Below, one piece after another: positions 23,001 to 36,252 of a stretch of 64,000 nt of DNA. Under the pieces are notes generated by a model. The model made no database searches. It was not told the origin of the DNA and saw only the letters and a program-made list of their open reading frames with translations. Positions within the stretch are counted from its first letter, which is position 1. Each line of letters begins with the position of its first letter. Made by a program: the position numbers and the translations under genes. The DNA comes from Poecilobothrus nobilitatus (taxonomy: Eukaryota; Arthropoda; Insecta; Diptera; Dolichopodidae), in the NCBI GenBank assembly GCA_947095535.1, contig OX352772.1:49495445-49559444 (forward strand), written 5' to 3'.

Positions 23001-25032
23001 CTATCATCTCCATGCCATCTAAGACTGTAAAAGAAATTGAATTTGCAATTTTTCCTAATTTTCAAAATTAACAGAACAAAAATTAAATAGACATAATGAA
23101 GTCGAATATAGTGCCATATTGAATAAAATGAATACTAAAATTAATTGTGCACCTACAATTAGACCGCAATTGTCTAAAAAAGTTTAAAACATCTGTTAAT
23201 CAAAGAAAAATGTACTTCTCCCAGAAGTAAAAATAAATCTTAATTTATTTTGTAAAACTCTTAGAAAAATTAAATTTTTATAGTTTTTGACAAATCGATT
23301 TAATTTTATTTTCTTTTTGCTTATAGCTTTTTCATAGTTTCAGACTATATTCTCATTTTTTTGGAAATATAAACAATTTCATTTAAGATATTTCATTCGA
23401 TTTTATTTTACAGAACCTATTTAACTACAAGACTCAACTTTATAAAAAAATTTTAATTAGAATTTAATTCCAATGTGATATAGTAATAAAATCGATTCTA
23501 TATATTTAGTATGTGATTGATGTGATATACTAATGAAATCGACTAATTTAAATTGTTTACTTTAACAGTGTTTACAGTCTTAACAGTTGTTTATATTTTG
23601 ACAGTTTTTATTCGTATTGATGTGAAAATGTAATTTCGCTTTTATTTTCCATGTTATATAAAAAGAAAGGTTGATTCTACTTTATTTCGTACGAAGTTAT
23701 TACGCGTGACCATAATATATGTAATATATTAAAGACGGATTTTATTTGAATCAAAATATATAGGTTTTTGGTGGACAAAACATCTATAATCTGTTATTTT
23801 AATGTAAATGTTGGTAAACGAATTATTAGGAAAGAATACAACATTTCAAAAAGCGTTGCGCAAAAATAAGATCTTTAAAAAAAAAAAGACGAATAATTAA
23901 ACGGCAACAGTTGTTTTGTGCTACAAAATATGTACATGGCAGGGTCTTTAAACCTAAATTGAAAAGATTGACAACATATCAATTAGAGCAAATAAAAAAT
24001 TAGTCACATGAGTCACTATTAAGCGATTTGAGAATTATTTCAATACAACAAAATTCAACTTTGACATTTACATTAGATATGTACCTATTAATAAAATATG
24101 TGCTAAAATTTTCTTATATAGAACTTTTCTACATAATAAAAATAAAATTTAATACGTAAAGGTTACTCTTCACTCTATATGTATTTATCATAAAACTTTA
24201 ACGAATGTATTACTTATGTTTAACATAGATCGATAGGTAAAAAAAAAGATAAAAATATCAATTGAACTCTATTTTGTATTAATTATTTTGTACTGTCATT
24301 TGTATTTTATATAGTTATTTTTACATTTTGACAGCACATGCAACATTTTTTTTTGTAATTGAAGATGTAAACCGAAATTATTTTAAAAAAATATTTTATA
24401 ATATAAATTAAATAATAAAATTGAATTTTTTTAATCTTTTCTATTCATTTTGTCTTTGTCATATGACAATTACAAATCGCTTTCAAAACAATCAGAAAAA
24501 TTAAATTTGTCATCAGCCTATAAATATGTTACATAAAAGGCATAGGTTAAATTGTTTTTATTGTAACAATCAGAATAAATATTGATTTTTATAACCGAAA
24601 TTTTTACAATATAAAAAAAAAGAAGATTAAAATATATATTATTTTGATACAAATACTATTTTGAAAATTAAATTAAGAATTAGATACAAAACTAACATAA
24701 AAATTAAAGATTAATTTAAATGTTAATATAAAAAAAACAAGCAAAGATGATAAATTTTGTCTAGGCTAAGATATATTTCAGATTGTAATTAAAGGTTAAA
24801 GGTTATTAATAAAAAAAAAAAAGAATAAGTAAACGCTAGTCCTTTTGTATTCTCATACTATTTTTGTATTGTGAAATTTGTACAATACACATTCTAAGAC
24901 ATATGACATTACATTTAGGTGAAGTGGACTTTAGTTCTTGGGATAGAAAATCTTTGTCAAGTGTAAATTAGATTAAAATAGCATAGTAAAAAACAGAAAA
25001 GTATTATGCAATATATTTTAATTATGGAAAAG
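20007..25032. other. 5 kb of A+T-rich non-coding DNA, nothing recognised
   Basis: No gene, RNA gene or shared repeat is recognised. Slightly more G+C-balanced patches occur at about 20220-20300 and 21750-21840 but match no family I know. Homopolymers are common (a T run of about 18 nt near 21643, and an A run near 21848). Short open frames here are A+T-biased noise. Confidence 0.5.
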
Positions 25033-25042
25033 ATATTTTCAA

Positions 25043-25258
25043 AGGGGTCTCGGTGGCCTAGTGGGTAAGAGCGTATAAAATACTCTGTAAACACCGAGGG
25101 AGTATGGGTTCGAATCCCACACACGTAGTAACAATTATTCCCCCTTACGACATTTACAGGCACGCTTGAACAGTAAAGGCTGTGTAATTTCCTGTCCACA
25201 TTTATGTGGCAGAGAAATGTATTAAAAAAAAATAAAAAGTAAAAAACAGAAAAAAAAT
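25043..25258 (+). mobile_element. tRNA-type SINE, copy 2 (plus orientation)
   Basis: It starts ggggtctcggtggcctagtg (A-box-like) and has a perfect-looking B box gggttcgaatccc at 25106-25118. The body is ttcccccttacgacatttac, then aaaggctgtgtaatttcctg, a small palindrome ccacatttatgtgg, and agagaaatgtattaaaa leading into the A tail. The candidate target duplication is atattttcaa (25033-25042) and atattgtcaa (25259-25268), 9 of 10 matching. This copy and the one at 54481 are the best preserved and define the consensus. It is antisense to the Runx gene. Confidence 0.87.
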
Positions 25259-25268
25259 ATATTGTCAA

Positions 25269-26469
25269 GTTCAATTAAATTTCTAAACATGTAATATTGT
25301 ATTTAAGATAAAATAGACCTTAGAGATTCATTTAAAAAATTATTCAGATGGTTTTAAAATTTTTAGTTTCTGGCTAATTTTTCATTAAATTCTTGAAAAG
25401 GAAACATTAAGATATTAAAAAAAATAATTATTATCTTTTAATACTACAAGTATATAATATATAATAATAACTTTAGTGAGATAAAACTTAAGATCTTTTC
25501 ACATTCAACTAATGCAACGTATTTTCATATGTTAACGTTTTTTGTTTCCCGGTTTATTTTTTCTTTTTTTTTGTAAACAAATAATTAAATTCCTTTAGTA
25601 GACCTAATTTCATAAACTTTTTCTCTAAGTATAAATGGGGCATTTAAAAAAAATTGTTGAAGTGTAAAAAAAAGGAGTATTAATATTACAAATTGAATTA
25701 AATTGAAAATTTTTGTTGTTTGCTTCCATTCTTTAACTCAACTCTTAACATCAGCGCAGTTTTCTAATATATTTCCATATTAAAAACAAACTAAGTTTTG
25801 GTTTTTTTTTTTTGTTTAAAATAAACCATCATATAGAAACAATAGGATAAAAAAGGGTTACACGGAAACAGGAAATTATTTTATCTACTTATCTTTCCCG
25901 TATGATGAACCCAATGAAAAGATTTTTTTTTTATATTCACCCCATAAAATTTTTTTTTATAGTTTTATTTCCTTTAAAGTTTCTTTTAGTTTTCTAAAGC
26001 CACTCCAACTCCTATTACTACAATTTGCTGCTACACATATTCAAATACGATTTATTTTTTAGTTTTATCAGTATAGTTTGCATACATAAGTTTTGTTTAC
26101 ATATGAATTGCATAGAATTCTTTAAATTTAAATAGGGATACTTATAATTTATTTTATAAGGACATCTTGAAAATCAAAATCTCAAATAACTTTTCATTTA
26201 TCACCAGTAGAAGGTAGTAATTCATTACATTTAGGTAGTAATTAAAATAAGCCTTTCGATTCTATTATAAGTGTGAGTGAATCATATTAAATAATTAATG
26301 TATTGTGGTAAAGAATCTATTAAAAATTTTAATTAAAATTTTCTTACTAGGTTATTTTAAACTATAGCAAAAAAAATTCTGGATATGCTAAAAAAATAGT
26401 TTAAATGAAAATTCTAAACTTATTAGTAAACTTGATATTTAATAGTGAATCATGATGAATCTATATAAC
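25269..26469. other. A+T-rich non-coding DNA, nothing recognised
   Basis: About 1.2 kb with T-rich tracts near 25560 and 25805 and no recognisable coding or repeat content. Confidence 0.5.
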
Positions 26470-26722
26470 TTGATATTGCTCCTCTACATTCCCTTTTCCC
26501 AATTAAAAATTTCCGTATCCTTTTCCTATCCTCTCCTATCATTTATTCCTAGCCAATATGCAGCGGTAGTAATTACGGGTTTCATCCCATTACATTGGTA
26601 AGAGAGGTAAGGTAAGGTAAGGAGAGGTAAGTTTACACAGTAATAATCTGACATTATTAGGAGTGGAGGGGGGGAGGGATATTCTTGGTGTCTTTGAAAA
26701 ATCTTTATCTCTCTTAAACAAA
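26470..26722 (+). repeat. Poly(A)-ended dispersed repeat family, copy 2
   Basis: Carries the family blocks cccttttcccaatta, ttttcctatcctctcctatc, ccaatatgcagcgg, gggtttcatcccattacatt, gtaataatctgaca, and attcttggtgtctttgaaa up to ctctcttaaac plus A residues. The 5' part of the family is missing. The middle has been overwritten by a GGTAA expansion. Confidence 0.7.
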
Positions 26723-26752
26723 AAATATAAAAATAGCATAGCATAGCATATT
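26597..26752. repeat. Short simple repeats: (GGTAA)n and (ATAGC)n
   Basis: aggtaaggtaaggtaagg within 26606-26624 with an imperfect continuation, and atagcatagcatagcata at 26733-26750, just after the dispersed repeat's A tail. Confidence 0.9.
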
Positions 26753-29394
26753 AAGGCCCAAAACTAGAACAAACCAATTTAAAAACTAACGCCATAGCCT
26801 TCATCAAAACAATAATTACATTCTTTTCATCATAATATCTAATATGAACAAACTAAATAATATGAAATAGAAATAAAATGTATATATAATAAAAGATAAA
26901 ATATAATTAACTCGATATATAAAAAGATCTTCAATCTTAGGTGTTAATTAATAAATTTCAAAAGAAAAAAAAAGAAACTTATTCTAAATCTTCACTAATA
27001 ACTAAATTTCATAACAAGTTTTGTTTAAACATAAGCTGAACTAAATAATAACTTATTAATTCTTATATTTTTTATAAATTAACAATTGAATATGTCCTTA
27101 TCCAAAATTTAAAGTTCAAAAGGCAAATTTTTTTTTTTTCTTATATAAAATATTTATAATCTAAAAAGATACAGCATACATATTTCATATTCCCGCATAT
27201 ATATCAAATCAACATAACCTTAAAAACCTTATATTGACAGTAACTGAAAGGATTTAAAATATTTCAAAAGTATAATATAAAAAAAAAAAACAGAAACACA
27301 CACAAAAAAAAAAGAGAATCGAAAGGATATTTCTATCATCAACGAAGTACTATCATAACCCCAATAAAATCAACCCCAATAACAATTTGAATATCAGATT
27401 TTCCTTCGTAAACATTACGTACATATATTATCTGAAGATTAACACTGTCAGAAAAAAATATAACAAACAAAATACTTTTTGGGTTTAATTAATTAATTGT
27501 TATATTTATTTTAGATATGCCGATTTTATTTTATTAAATTGCAATTAAAAATTTATATCAATTACACTTTTTTCAATAAAAAAAAAACAATACTAAGAGA
27601 AGAAGACTTTGAGATATTTTAAAGTTCTAGAATGACTGTTTCTTCTTTGAAAGGAAAAAACTCGAATGCCTTCTGTTTTTCGAATGTAAAGAAAAAATAT
27701 TATCTTTACTTTCAAGGTCAGAAGAATTATTATAATCTAATTTTAGTAAATACTAAGTTTTTAACACTTTCATACTCTTATTTCGTCTTCATTGTTAAAC
27801 ATTATTATAATATCATCGGATGAATTCAAATTTGCTAAATCCTGCAAGTTTCCAGAGATTCCACCAAAATTAATTACAAAAAGATCACTAAGTTGTTGCT
27901 TAGAATAAATGTATCGAGCTATTAGTTGTTACAAGATTTAAAGCAAGGGACACCAATTTTTGATCTGATGACATTATTGGTCATTGGACATAAATCAAGT
28001 TTATTCCAATTAGATGTATGTCCTAAAGTAATACTTTTAAAAGATTGTAACTTGTTTTTTTTTATAATTATTTTTTATGTAACATTAATGTTACATCAAA
28101 TATGTTAGGCTCTTGCCCTTTGTTGGCTCCTAATAGTTGGCTCTTAATGGTATAAAAAAAACTCATCTGTAAAGATTAAACATTATGAAATAACATTTTT
28201 CTTAAAATTTATTTTAAACGATTTTTTTTTAACCGAAACTGTATATATATTTATATTCATACATTATTTACAGTGCAACAAAATTTATGTAAATTATATA
28301 TGTTTAACCTGTAGAAAAGAAAAACTCTTTTTTTTTTTTTTGTTTTCTTTCTGAAGGGCAATTGTTATTCATCCTTTGAACCCTTTAAAAATTTCGACTA
28401 TAAATAAAAATAAAAACTTTAAAAAAAAAAAGAAAAACACAAAAAATTAGGACTAAAAATCCTTTGCTCTAGTAACAAAAAAATGACTCTCTGATATCAT
28501 GCATGATTTATCATAAATAAAAACTTTTTCTTTTAACAAATCATTGTACATATGGTAAGGGTAGGAAAGGGTTTAAACATGTAACTTCTTCAATTCTCTC
28601 ATTCTTTTTATTTTTTCTTGTTTTTTTGCATTTCTTTGTGACGGGAACAACTTATTTTAAAAAGTTTTTTTTTTTTTCTTTTTTGTTCCGCTCCTCTGGG
28701 TCCATTTTCGAAGGACTAGGCAATTGAACTTTACAAGAAAAAAAAAAAACAAAAACAGCAATTTGACTATATAGATTTAGATTGGGAGAAAAAAGTTACA
28801 CAAATAGGAAATTGATTATTTGTTAACATCAAGGATTAAAAGAATGTTTTTAAATTCTTTTCAATATGTTATGGTTCACCGGTAATATTATAATCCTTCA
28901 TCTTGTATTCATTTTTAAAGTATTCTGATATTGATCGTAATTAAATTTTATTTATTTTGAAAATTTTTGATTTTAATTTTAATATCATGAAAATAAATAA
29001 TAATGAAGTAAAAAATTGAAATAATGCACTGAAAATATAATATCTTTGTTTTTTTAGCCTTTGGTTTTTTAGGAGGTATAGAATTGCAAGTAAATATTTT
29101 CATTAATGTATTTTTTTATCGTTCTGATTTCACATATTTCAGTTTTATAAGTTTCAAATATTTTGCAATAAACAACAAACTTTTATTCTAAGTAAAATAT
29201 ACAAAGTACCGAGACCGACATCTGAATGCAATTAGGAAAACATGTTAAATTAAATTTAGCACCCTTTCCTAGTTCTGATTGATATTGATGAAAATTAGAA
29301 TTAGAAAATTAAAATTAGAATGATAGAACAAAATTTAGCTTTGGCATGCATGCATATGAAAATATTTGTCTGTCAGATATTTTTGCAAATACGA
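26753..29394. other. A+T-rich non-coding DNA, nothing recognised
   Basis: About 2.6 kb of A+T-rich sequence with homopolymer runs (for example T runs near 28330 and 28668, and an A run near 28738). Nothing coding or shared is recognised. Confidence 0.5.
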
Positions 29395-29535
29395 CAACTG
29401 AATGTTATGTTTGGCACTATGAATTAAGTTAGAAAGGAATTAAGTTAGAAAACAAAAAAATTAATTAAGTTAGAAAATTTCTGGTTTTTTTTCGAACTTA
29501 TTTCATTTTTATTTTTTCTAACTTAATTCATTTTT
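29395..29535. repeat. Foldback of iterated GAATTAAGTTAGAAA
   Basis: gaattaagttagaaa occurs at 29421 and 29437, with a 14-bp version at 29463. Its exact inverse tttctaacttaattc lies at 29515-29529, and a decayed inverse lies near 29492. The layout of arms made of short tandem units resembles the foldback elements at 11427, 14128 and 58079. Their CCAACTCTAAAAT core is not evident here. Confidence 0.7.
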
Positions 29536-31386
29536 GACTTTTTTAAAATATCGTTTTTTTTTTAAATATCGCTTGTTACGCTCCCGTTTTTAAAATCTCG
29601 AAATAATTTGGGTACAAAATTTAGGGCGTTTTAAAATTTCTGAAAAAGGAACTATATTCCCTTTTTCCGAAAGTTTTAACAAAAACTTTGATGTTGCATC
29701 AGAAATCCGATTGTCAGAAGTCTTATGACTTGATCGCAGAACCTTGGAACTCAAACACAGCCCGTGGAATGAATAACTGTGCGGCTTTATCGGATACCAG
29801 ATATACCAGAAAAATATCAGATATAGCTATATCTATTTTTAAAATATTTTTATTCATCATATTTTACTTGAATTATAGAAATCTGAACTGTAAATGACAA
29901 ATAACATATGCATACATATACGTAATATAAAATTTACTCCATATTGCCATAACACTTTTTATTATAAATTTTGCTAAATGAAGTTGTAATAAAGTTTCCA
30001 TGCTGTCAAAATAAATTTTAGATAAGAATGCTACTGATCTTACTCCTAAAATCTTATTAACTGTCATAAATTAACTGTAAAAAAAAAAATCCGCTTAAAA
30101 AATAAGTGCGAAAAATAAATAATGCAATATTCTAGAATTTTCAGAAAGTGCAAGATTAAAGAGCTAATGTCAAGTGCAATAAGTTCGAAAACGCCCTTAG
30201 AATAATTATCGATTTGTAATCAAATCGTGAAATACTTGATAACACTAAAATGTGTTAGTTTTTGTTAAAGTTGGTAGCTTATCTATACAAAAAAAAAAAA
30301 ATACTCCCCCTGAATAAAACCAAAAATTTAAATTAGCATTCCACAGAATATTCAGGATTAACAACAGAGAACTACTTTTTAAATTATATTAAAATTAAAA
30401 TGAACAAAAAAAAATGTTTGCCAAATCCAATTTTATGCCAAGAACACATTATATTTTTATTTGATAAATTTTAACTTTTCAAGTTCCAATTTTAAAAAAT
30501 TCAAAAAAAATTTAACAAATTATTAATACATATATTTATCCATAATATTATGTAAGTTAAATTTAAAGAAATGAGAAAATTTTAAAATATAAAATTTTTC
30601 AAACATAATTTAACGCACAACATATTTTAAATTTTTATATTTCACTTTCAAATATTCATAATATTAAGTGTAAAATTTTTTTCTTTCCATAATAATTTTT
30701 GACATACATATGAACATGAACTTCAACATACATATTTTAGAACTTCCTTTTTTCTCATATACTTCTTCTCCCCTTTCATTTTACTAAAATTCTATATTAA
30801 ATTGAAAATAATATCGAATTTTCACTTTATTACGAAATTTAACTTTCATATACTTTCATATATATATATATACATATATATATACATATTATAATATGTA
30901 TGTATATCAATGAAACAAATAAATAAGTTTGTACAAATATTATTAAATTTTATAATATCGTATCAATCAAACGGTAAATATTAAATTGAGTAGCATAACG
31001 GGAAATTTTCACCTTTACGTACGTTTGCACGCACTAAACAAAAAAAAAAAGGAAAACAAAATTAAAACTTTCTCAATTTTATTTTTTCAAACCAAATTTC
31101 TTTATATAGAATTTTTTTTATATAACCCTTCAAAAAAATTATTCTATAACTGTAAAATAAATTAAGTAAGTAATTCGTTGACACCCCACAGTTATAAGAT
31201 TTTAATTTTAAATGAGATTTTAAATAAAATTAACAATATTATTCAAGTTCATAATGGATCTTATGTTTTAATTCTAATATAACATCTTTTTTCTAAATAC
31301 TCCTCCCAACATCGAATATCTTCTTAAATTTCCCATTTTCTTTAATTCCTATTCTTTTACTCCTATATTCTTCACCAAATATCACC
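29536..31386. other. A+T-rich DNA with TA microsatellite
   Basis: Includes a (TA)n/(TACATA) tract at about 30858-30905. A block at 30168-30215 (ctaatgtcaagtgcaa, ttcgaaaacgcc) weakly resembles 60683-60735. No gene is recognised. Confidence 0.5.
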
Positions 31387-31470
31387 ACGCCAAGCAGCAC
31401 ATAGTGCCATAGGTTCTAACCTAATATTTAGTTTCAAAAAGAGGTGGATTTGGTATGTTCAAGTTCAATA
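31387..31470 (+). repeat. Dispersed GGTTTTGGTT repeat copy C
   Basis: tttcaaaaagaggtggattt followed by ggtatgttcaagttcaata aligns with the blocks at 10690-10780 and 14905-14975. Divergence is high. Confidence 0.4.
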
Positions 31471-32649
31471 CTATAAGAAATAGCAAAGAAAATTCGAGCG
31501 TTCAAAAAAAAAAAAAGATTAGGATAACTATTTTCTATTTTTTAAATGAAAAACTGTATAGCATGAAGCTGAGTAAAGATGAATTAAAAAAAAAATTTCA
31601 AATGGTTCATATTTTCAATTTATATTTTAATTTCAATAAACTTTTGGAAAATACAAAATCAATAAAAATTTATGTTATTGTAAAAATCTGCTCTGCAATA
31701 GGAACACTCTATTGAACACCAACTGTAAAATGTAGTAAAACTTTAAAACGTGCCTTTGTTCAAATAATTTAATATTTCAGTAGTATTAAATAATTTGCAT
31801 CAAAATCCCCTCAAAATCTAAATGATGCGTTTAAACAATAAACAGTAGCTAACGGGCTAATTTTCGGAACAAATTTAGGAAATTAAACAGTACATAGTAC
31901 AAAGCTTTCTATAAGTTTCGGAAATTATTTTTTTCAAATTTTGTGATAAATGTATAGAAGTATATTTCAATTAACAACCATTTTCCATTGTTTTCCATTG
32001 CATATGCTTTTCCTTGTTTCTACGAGAGATTTTATATTGCGTACAGATTAAAAATATGGAGAAAGCCAGGCTTATTAAGTAATAATCGAGATAATGAAGT
32101 TAATGACTTTTTGATGTATTTTGAGGAATTGTTATTTCAGTAATTTTAAAACTAAAGTTAAAACTAAAAATAAAGAATCACACGTGTAAGCCACTGTAAC
32201 AAGTTTTCTTTTTTTTTTTTGTAATTATAATATTACACTCACTTGCACTCCAATCATGCTTTATTTTTTTATTTTATTAATAAAGACTAGGGAATACCAA
32301 CACTAATCCACTGCATTCTTGGACCATAGTAAAATTTGAAACGTGTAGGGTAAGCCATACCTGCGAATTGTATAATTTTAACCCACATTCTTTCGATTAA
32401 TAAGGTATATCACTTGAATACCGAGATGCCTCACTCTAGTGACAGGGATATTATATTAACCGTAGTCGTATTTAAAAGATTAAAAACTGTTTTTTTGACA
32501 CATGCAGTTCTATTTTTAATTTTATGTGGCGGAAGACGTTTATAATCGTATTTTCCCCTCAAAAAAAAAAAATTATTATACAATTGAAAAAATGAAGTAT
32601 GTATTTAAAAATTTTTTAAATATTTATAGCACAATTTGATGCATGGAAA
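31471..32649. other. A+T-rich non-coding DNA, nothing recognised
   Basis: Nothing recognised. The interval 32280-32480 is somewhat less A+T-rich but matches nothing I know. The 86-codon plus frame 31455-31715 is Lys/Asn/Phe-rich and starts inside a repeat, so it is not called. Confidence 0.5.
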
Positions 32650-32720
32650 TATGGATTTTAAAAACCAGTAGTTCAAACTAACGTCCGAGGAAAATGTTAC
32701 CTACTAAGCTTAAACATCAT
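32650..32720 (-). mobile_element. tRNA-like fragment, probable SINE relic
   Basis: On the minus strand AAGCTTAGTAGGTAAC (complement of 32696-32711) is A-box-like and GTTAGTTTGAACTACTGG (complement of 32665-32682) is B-box/T-arm-like at a fitting distance. No intact cloverleaf is seen, and no body shared with the four SINE copies follows. Confidence 0.45.
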
Positions 32721-33395
32721 CACCAATATTTTTTTACACTAGCTACATTATAAACCTAAAATTTTGCGTAATTTTGTACTTACAAAAGGCAAATATAAAA
32801 AACAGAAACGAAAAAAATTATCAAAACACAACACACATGTTACATATTATGTAGTATTACATGTTATATTAAAAAAAAAGTCTTAATCTCCCACGGGAAC
32901 AATTATATTGATTCAATTTCATGTCAATTTTCATGTCAATAAATGCGATTTGTCTGTTAGTTGTAACATACGCACACATATACAAACATGTATATCAAAA
33001 TTTATATTACATATTATCTTATAGTATGTATACCTACAGTTTTGTTCAACAACAAAACAGTTATTTCGGTGGAAAATTTGATAAACTAATTTGTTCAACA
33101 ATGTATTCATCGATATATTACATACTATATATTGTATTTATGTAGTAACATATTTTTTTAACCCCTTATTTGTTCATAGATAATACATGATCGATTAAAT
33201 TGATTTAAAATATCGACAAAAGGAAGTTTCGGAGAAAGTATTATAAATTTTTATTTTATTTCTTATTTAAACATTATCTTGTATTATAGCTAGAAAAAAG
33301 AGAAAATGAAACTAAAACAAGGCATCTTAAAACATAAACAATTCCAAAGGAGAACATTTTCAAACAACTGTCAATGGCTTTTTCAAAGGTAGCAA
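32721..33395. other. A+T-rich non-coding DNA, nothing recognised
   Basis: A+T-rich sequence. The 74-codon frame at 32921-33145 is Tyr/Ile-rich and resembles nothing known to me. Confidence 0.5.
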
Positions 33396-33650
33396 AATAG
33401 TAATAATAGTATACGGATCCATTGTTCTGTTATACTCGCACTCCCCAATTCAATGTTTCCGAATCCTTGTCCACCTCTCCTATCACTACTCTCTAATCTA
33501 TAACTGCGTTAGAAGCTATGGGTTTTATCCTATCATATTGAATAAAGGGGGGTTCGGTCAGCAAAACAGAAGGGTAATCTGGTGCCTTTAAAAGACTTCT
33601 GACCAATTTTTAATACGTTCTCCGGGACTCTCTTTTATCGCTAGGAAAAA
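33396..33650 (+). repeat. Poly(A)-ended dispersed repeat family, copy 3
   Basis: Family blocks gcaaaatagtaataatagta, cactccccaattcaatgttt, cacctctcctatcac, aactgcgttagaa, gggttttatcctatcatatt, aaaggggggttcggtcagc and aatctggtg are present in order. The 3' end is diverged. Confidence 0.65.
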
Positions 33651-36241
33651 AATAGTTTACATCGAAATTTGTATTTGTTCTAAAATGTTTTAAAAGTAAT
33701 GATGAAGAATCAAAAGACATTTTCTTCAATTTTAAGGACACCCTATAATCTATATAATATATATAAGAAAAACCACAATATGTAAAAAATATAATGTTTA
33801 TATAATATAAGCCTTAAATTACACAACTGGTCGTAAAATCAGTTAAAGAGCAGCCACACGTCCTCTTTTCGAAACAACAACAAAGTAATTAATTTAAATA
33901 AATCATATGGTTTTTATTGTAACAATTGTAGAGCAATTGTAATTAACCTATTGTAAATATTCTGAGATTTAATATTATTATAGACTTTACAAATAAATAT
34001 TTGAAAATGGGACTTTCAAAACCTTTTGGGGCTGTAGATTCGTAGTGAGTGAGGAAGAGAGAATTTAAAAAATAAGAAAGTTTTCCCACAAAATTAATTT
34101 TTTTTTTAAAAACCTATGAATGGTTAGATTTTCATTACTTTATCTTAAAAGGTATAAACATTTTTTAACAAACCAAAAGAAAGGATGACCAGACTAAAAC
34201 TAATAATTCCATTTTCTCAAAAAAATAATTTTTTTAAATGTGCTAAAAAAAAGGAAAAAACCAATGAAAAGATAAAACAAAAATTTTGTTGCGTACATTC
34301 TTTAATATAGTATTGACTGTATTGTAATAATTTGTAACACTTGTGTACTCCTTTCAAAATAAATTTATTTTCTACATAGTTAATATAATATGTATATACT
34401 TATGTAGAGATATATATATTTTTTTATACAAAGTACAGAAAAAATTTAAACTGGCTTCATGATATTGTGTATAGCTTGTAATCAAGTTAGGCGGAAAGAA
34501 AATAATTTTTGCACACTTATTTTTGTTTTTTTTTCTTATTTATACCTTCTGTTTTACACTCTGTTTATTAACTCCAGCAAATTGAGTTCAAGGAAAAAAC
34601 GAAAAAGGAAATTCAATATTTTTGTTTCGGTTTTTTTTTTCTTTTTATAAAATTAGGTTTGTTGTTGACATCTTAGGTAATCCTGCTAGATCCTTAAGGT
34701 TATTTTTTTTAGTAAATCGTATGATTTTGCACTACTGTTCGTAATATTATCGACTGGAAATGATCTGTAAATGTCCCTAATCAATATTTTCCTTTGAGAA
34801 TAATCTGAAATAAACATTTCTTACGTTTAGTGTATTATATTAACCCAGGTTCTTCTCAATACTATTCTAAGCATCAGGAAATAAAAAGGCCTTCAATTTA
34901 AATTATGGATACAACTACTTTATCTATCTTTGTACTCTGGATGTACATCCGATATCATTACCCTATATCATTACATAATAACTTTTTATCTTAATTTTCA
35001 ACAAACCTTAATCTTAATGATTGTCCTTTTAAATAAAAATGAAAACTTGAAATAACCGAATAAATATATAGACAAGAAAATCAAATGAGTTAAGCAAAAT
35101 TCTAAAGTTTAACCTAAACATGTGTAACAGGTTTTCTTGCTATTTTCTACAAATTGTTTTCTTCTATTAAAAAAAGAAAAAAAAAAACAAAATTATTTAC
35201 CTTTAAAATTTAAAATGTTGTTGAGATATTTAACAGTTAAAATATGTATGATCATGGATGCGTAATATTGCGTAATATGTATATGTTATGCATGATAATA
35301 TGAAACACGTGACTTCTTTATAAAATTTCTTAAAAGAAATACTGTATACATATTTATCTTATAACTGTAAATATTAATCATGTAAAAGGTGTTAATAAAG
35401 TTTTTATATAATATTACCCCTTAAAGATTAATTTAAATTATTTTCGACATCCTTATTTTTTTTTTTTCTCTTAGGAACATGACAAAAAATTTTCTTTTTA
35501 ATTGATTTCGTGTTAAGAATCATTGTTCGCGATTATTAACGCGCGATGACACAAAAATTTCTGAAGATTAATTGAATTAATAAAAAACATAACAACATGG
35601 TTAAATGAATATATTGTTGACGTTTGGATGAATGTGTGTAACACGAATAAGAAGATGTTAAAAGAAATAATAATATGAAATTAATAAAATGTTAACAAGG
35701 TAAATATTAACTATAGCCGCACTCAGTTTAAAGATAAACGTGATTGGTAAACCACAATTTAGCCAAAATAGCTGATTGGAGTTTAGCAAACAGAGTTCAG
35801 TTCAGCACTTCTAAAACTCAAAATTTTGTAATTGCAATGTAATCTTGCAAAAGAAATCAACTTGATCCAATCCTGTGATTTCAAGGAAGAATTTCGGACA
35901 ACTGTCCGAAAATTTTAATATTTTAGTCATGCAGTCAAACCAAAAAATGTATTATATATTTTGAATGTAGCTAATATGAATGCTGCCAAATTATTCCTCT
36001 GCCAATTAGTCAAACCTACACTAACAATGTACAAAGGAGTCCTTTTCTAGAGTTTCGCTAACGCATAAAAAAAAACTTACAAAATTCGTTTTGTTAAAAC
36101 CACTAGAAAATTAATCGAAAATCTAAATTATTAAGCAGGAGATGTATTACAAAATTGGGGAAGAAATCGTTAGATATATAAGTCAATTATAAAACATACA
36201 ATTGGAGCAATACATCTATGAATGTCTTATATATTTTAGAT
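33651..36241. other. A+T-rich non-coding DNA with one short palindrome
   Basis: About 2.6 kb without recognisable genes. The only structured site seen is the perfect inverted repeat tttcggaca-ac-tgtccgaaa at 35892-35911 (9-bp arms, 2-nt loop). The region about 35700-36060 is a little less A+T-rich than its surroundings but matches nothing I know. Confidence 0.5.
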
Positions 36242-36252
36242 GGTCTAGTAAT

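Noticed and set aside
25043..25130. Possible functional tRNA gene
   Set aside because: The A and B boxes are good, but acceptor and anticodon stems do not pair properly, and the body, A tail and target duplications show it is a SINE.
24987..25252. agtaaaaaacagaaaa repeated on both sides of SINE copy 2 as its target duplication
   Set aside because: The left copy lies about 40 bp away from the SINE start. The adjacent atatt.tcaa pair is a better-placed duplication.
24957..25274. Minus-strand 105-codon frame similar to frames at 951-1190 and 54416-54709
   Set aside because: The shared peptide (..VNVV.GNN.Y.VC.IRTHTPS..) is the antisense translation of the SINE family, not a protein family.
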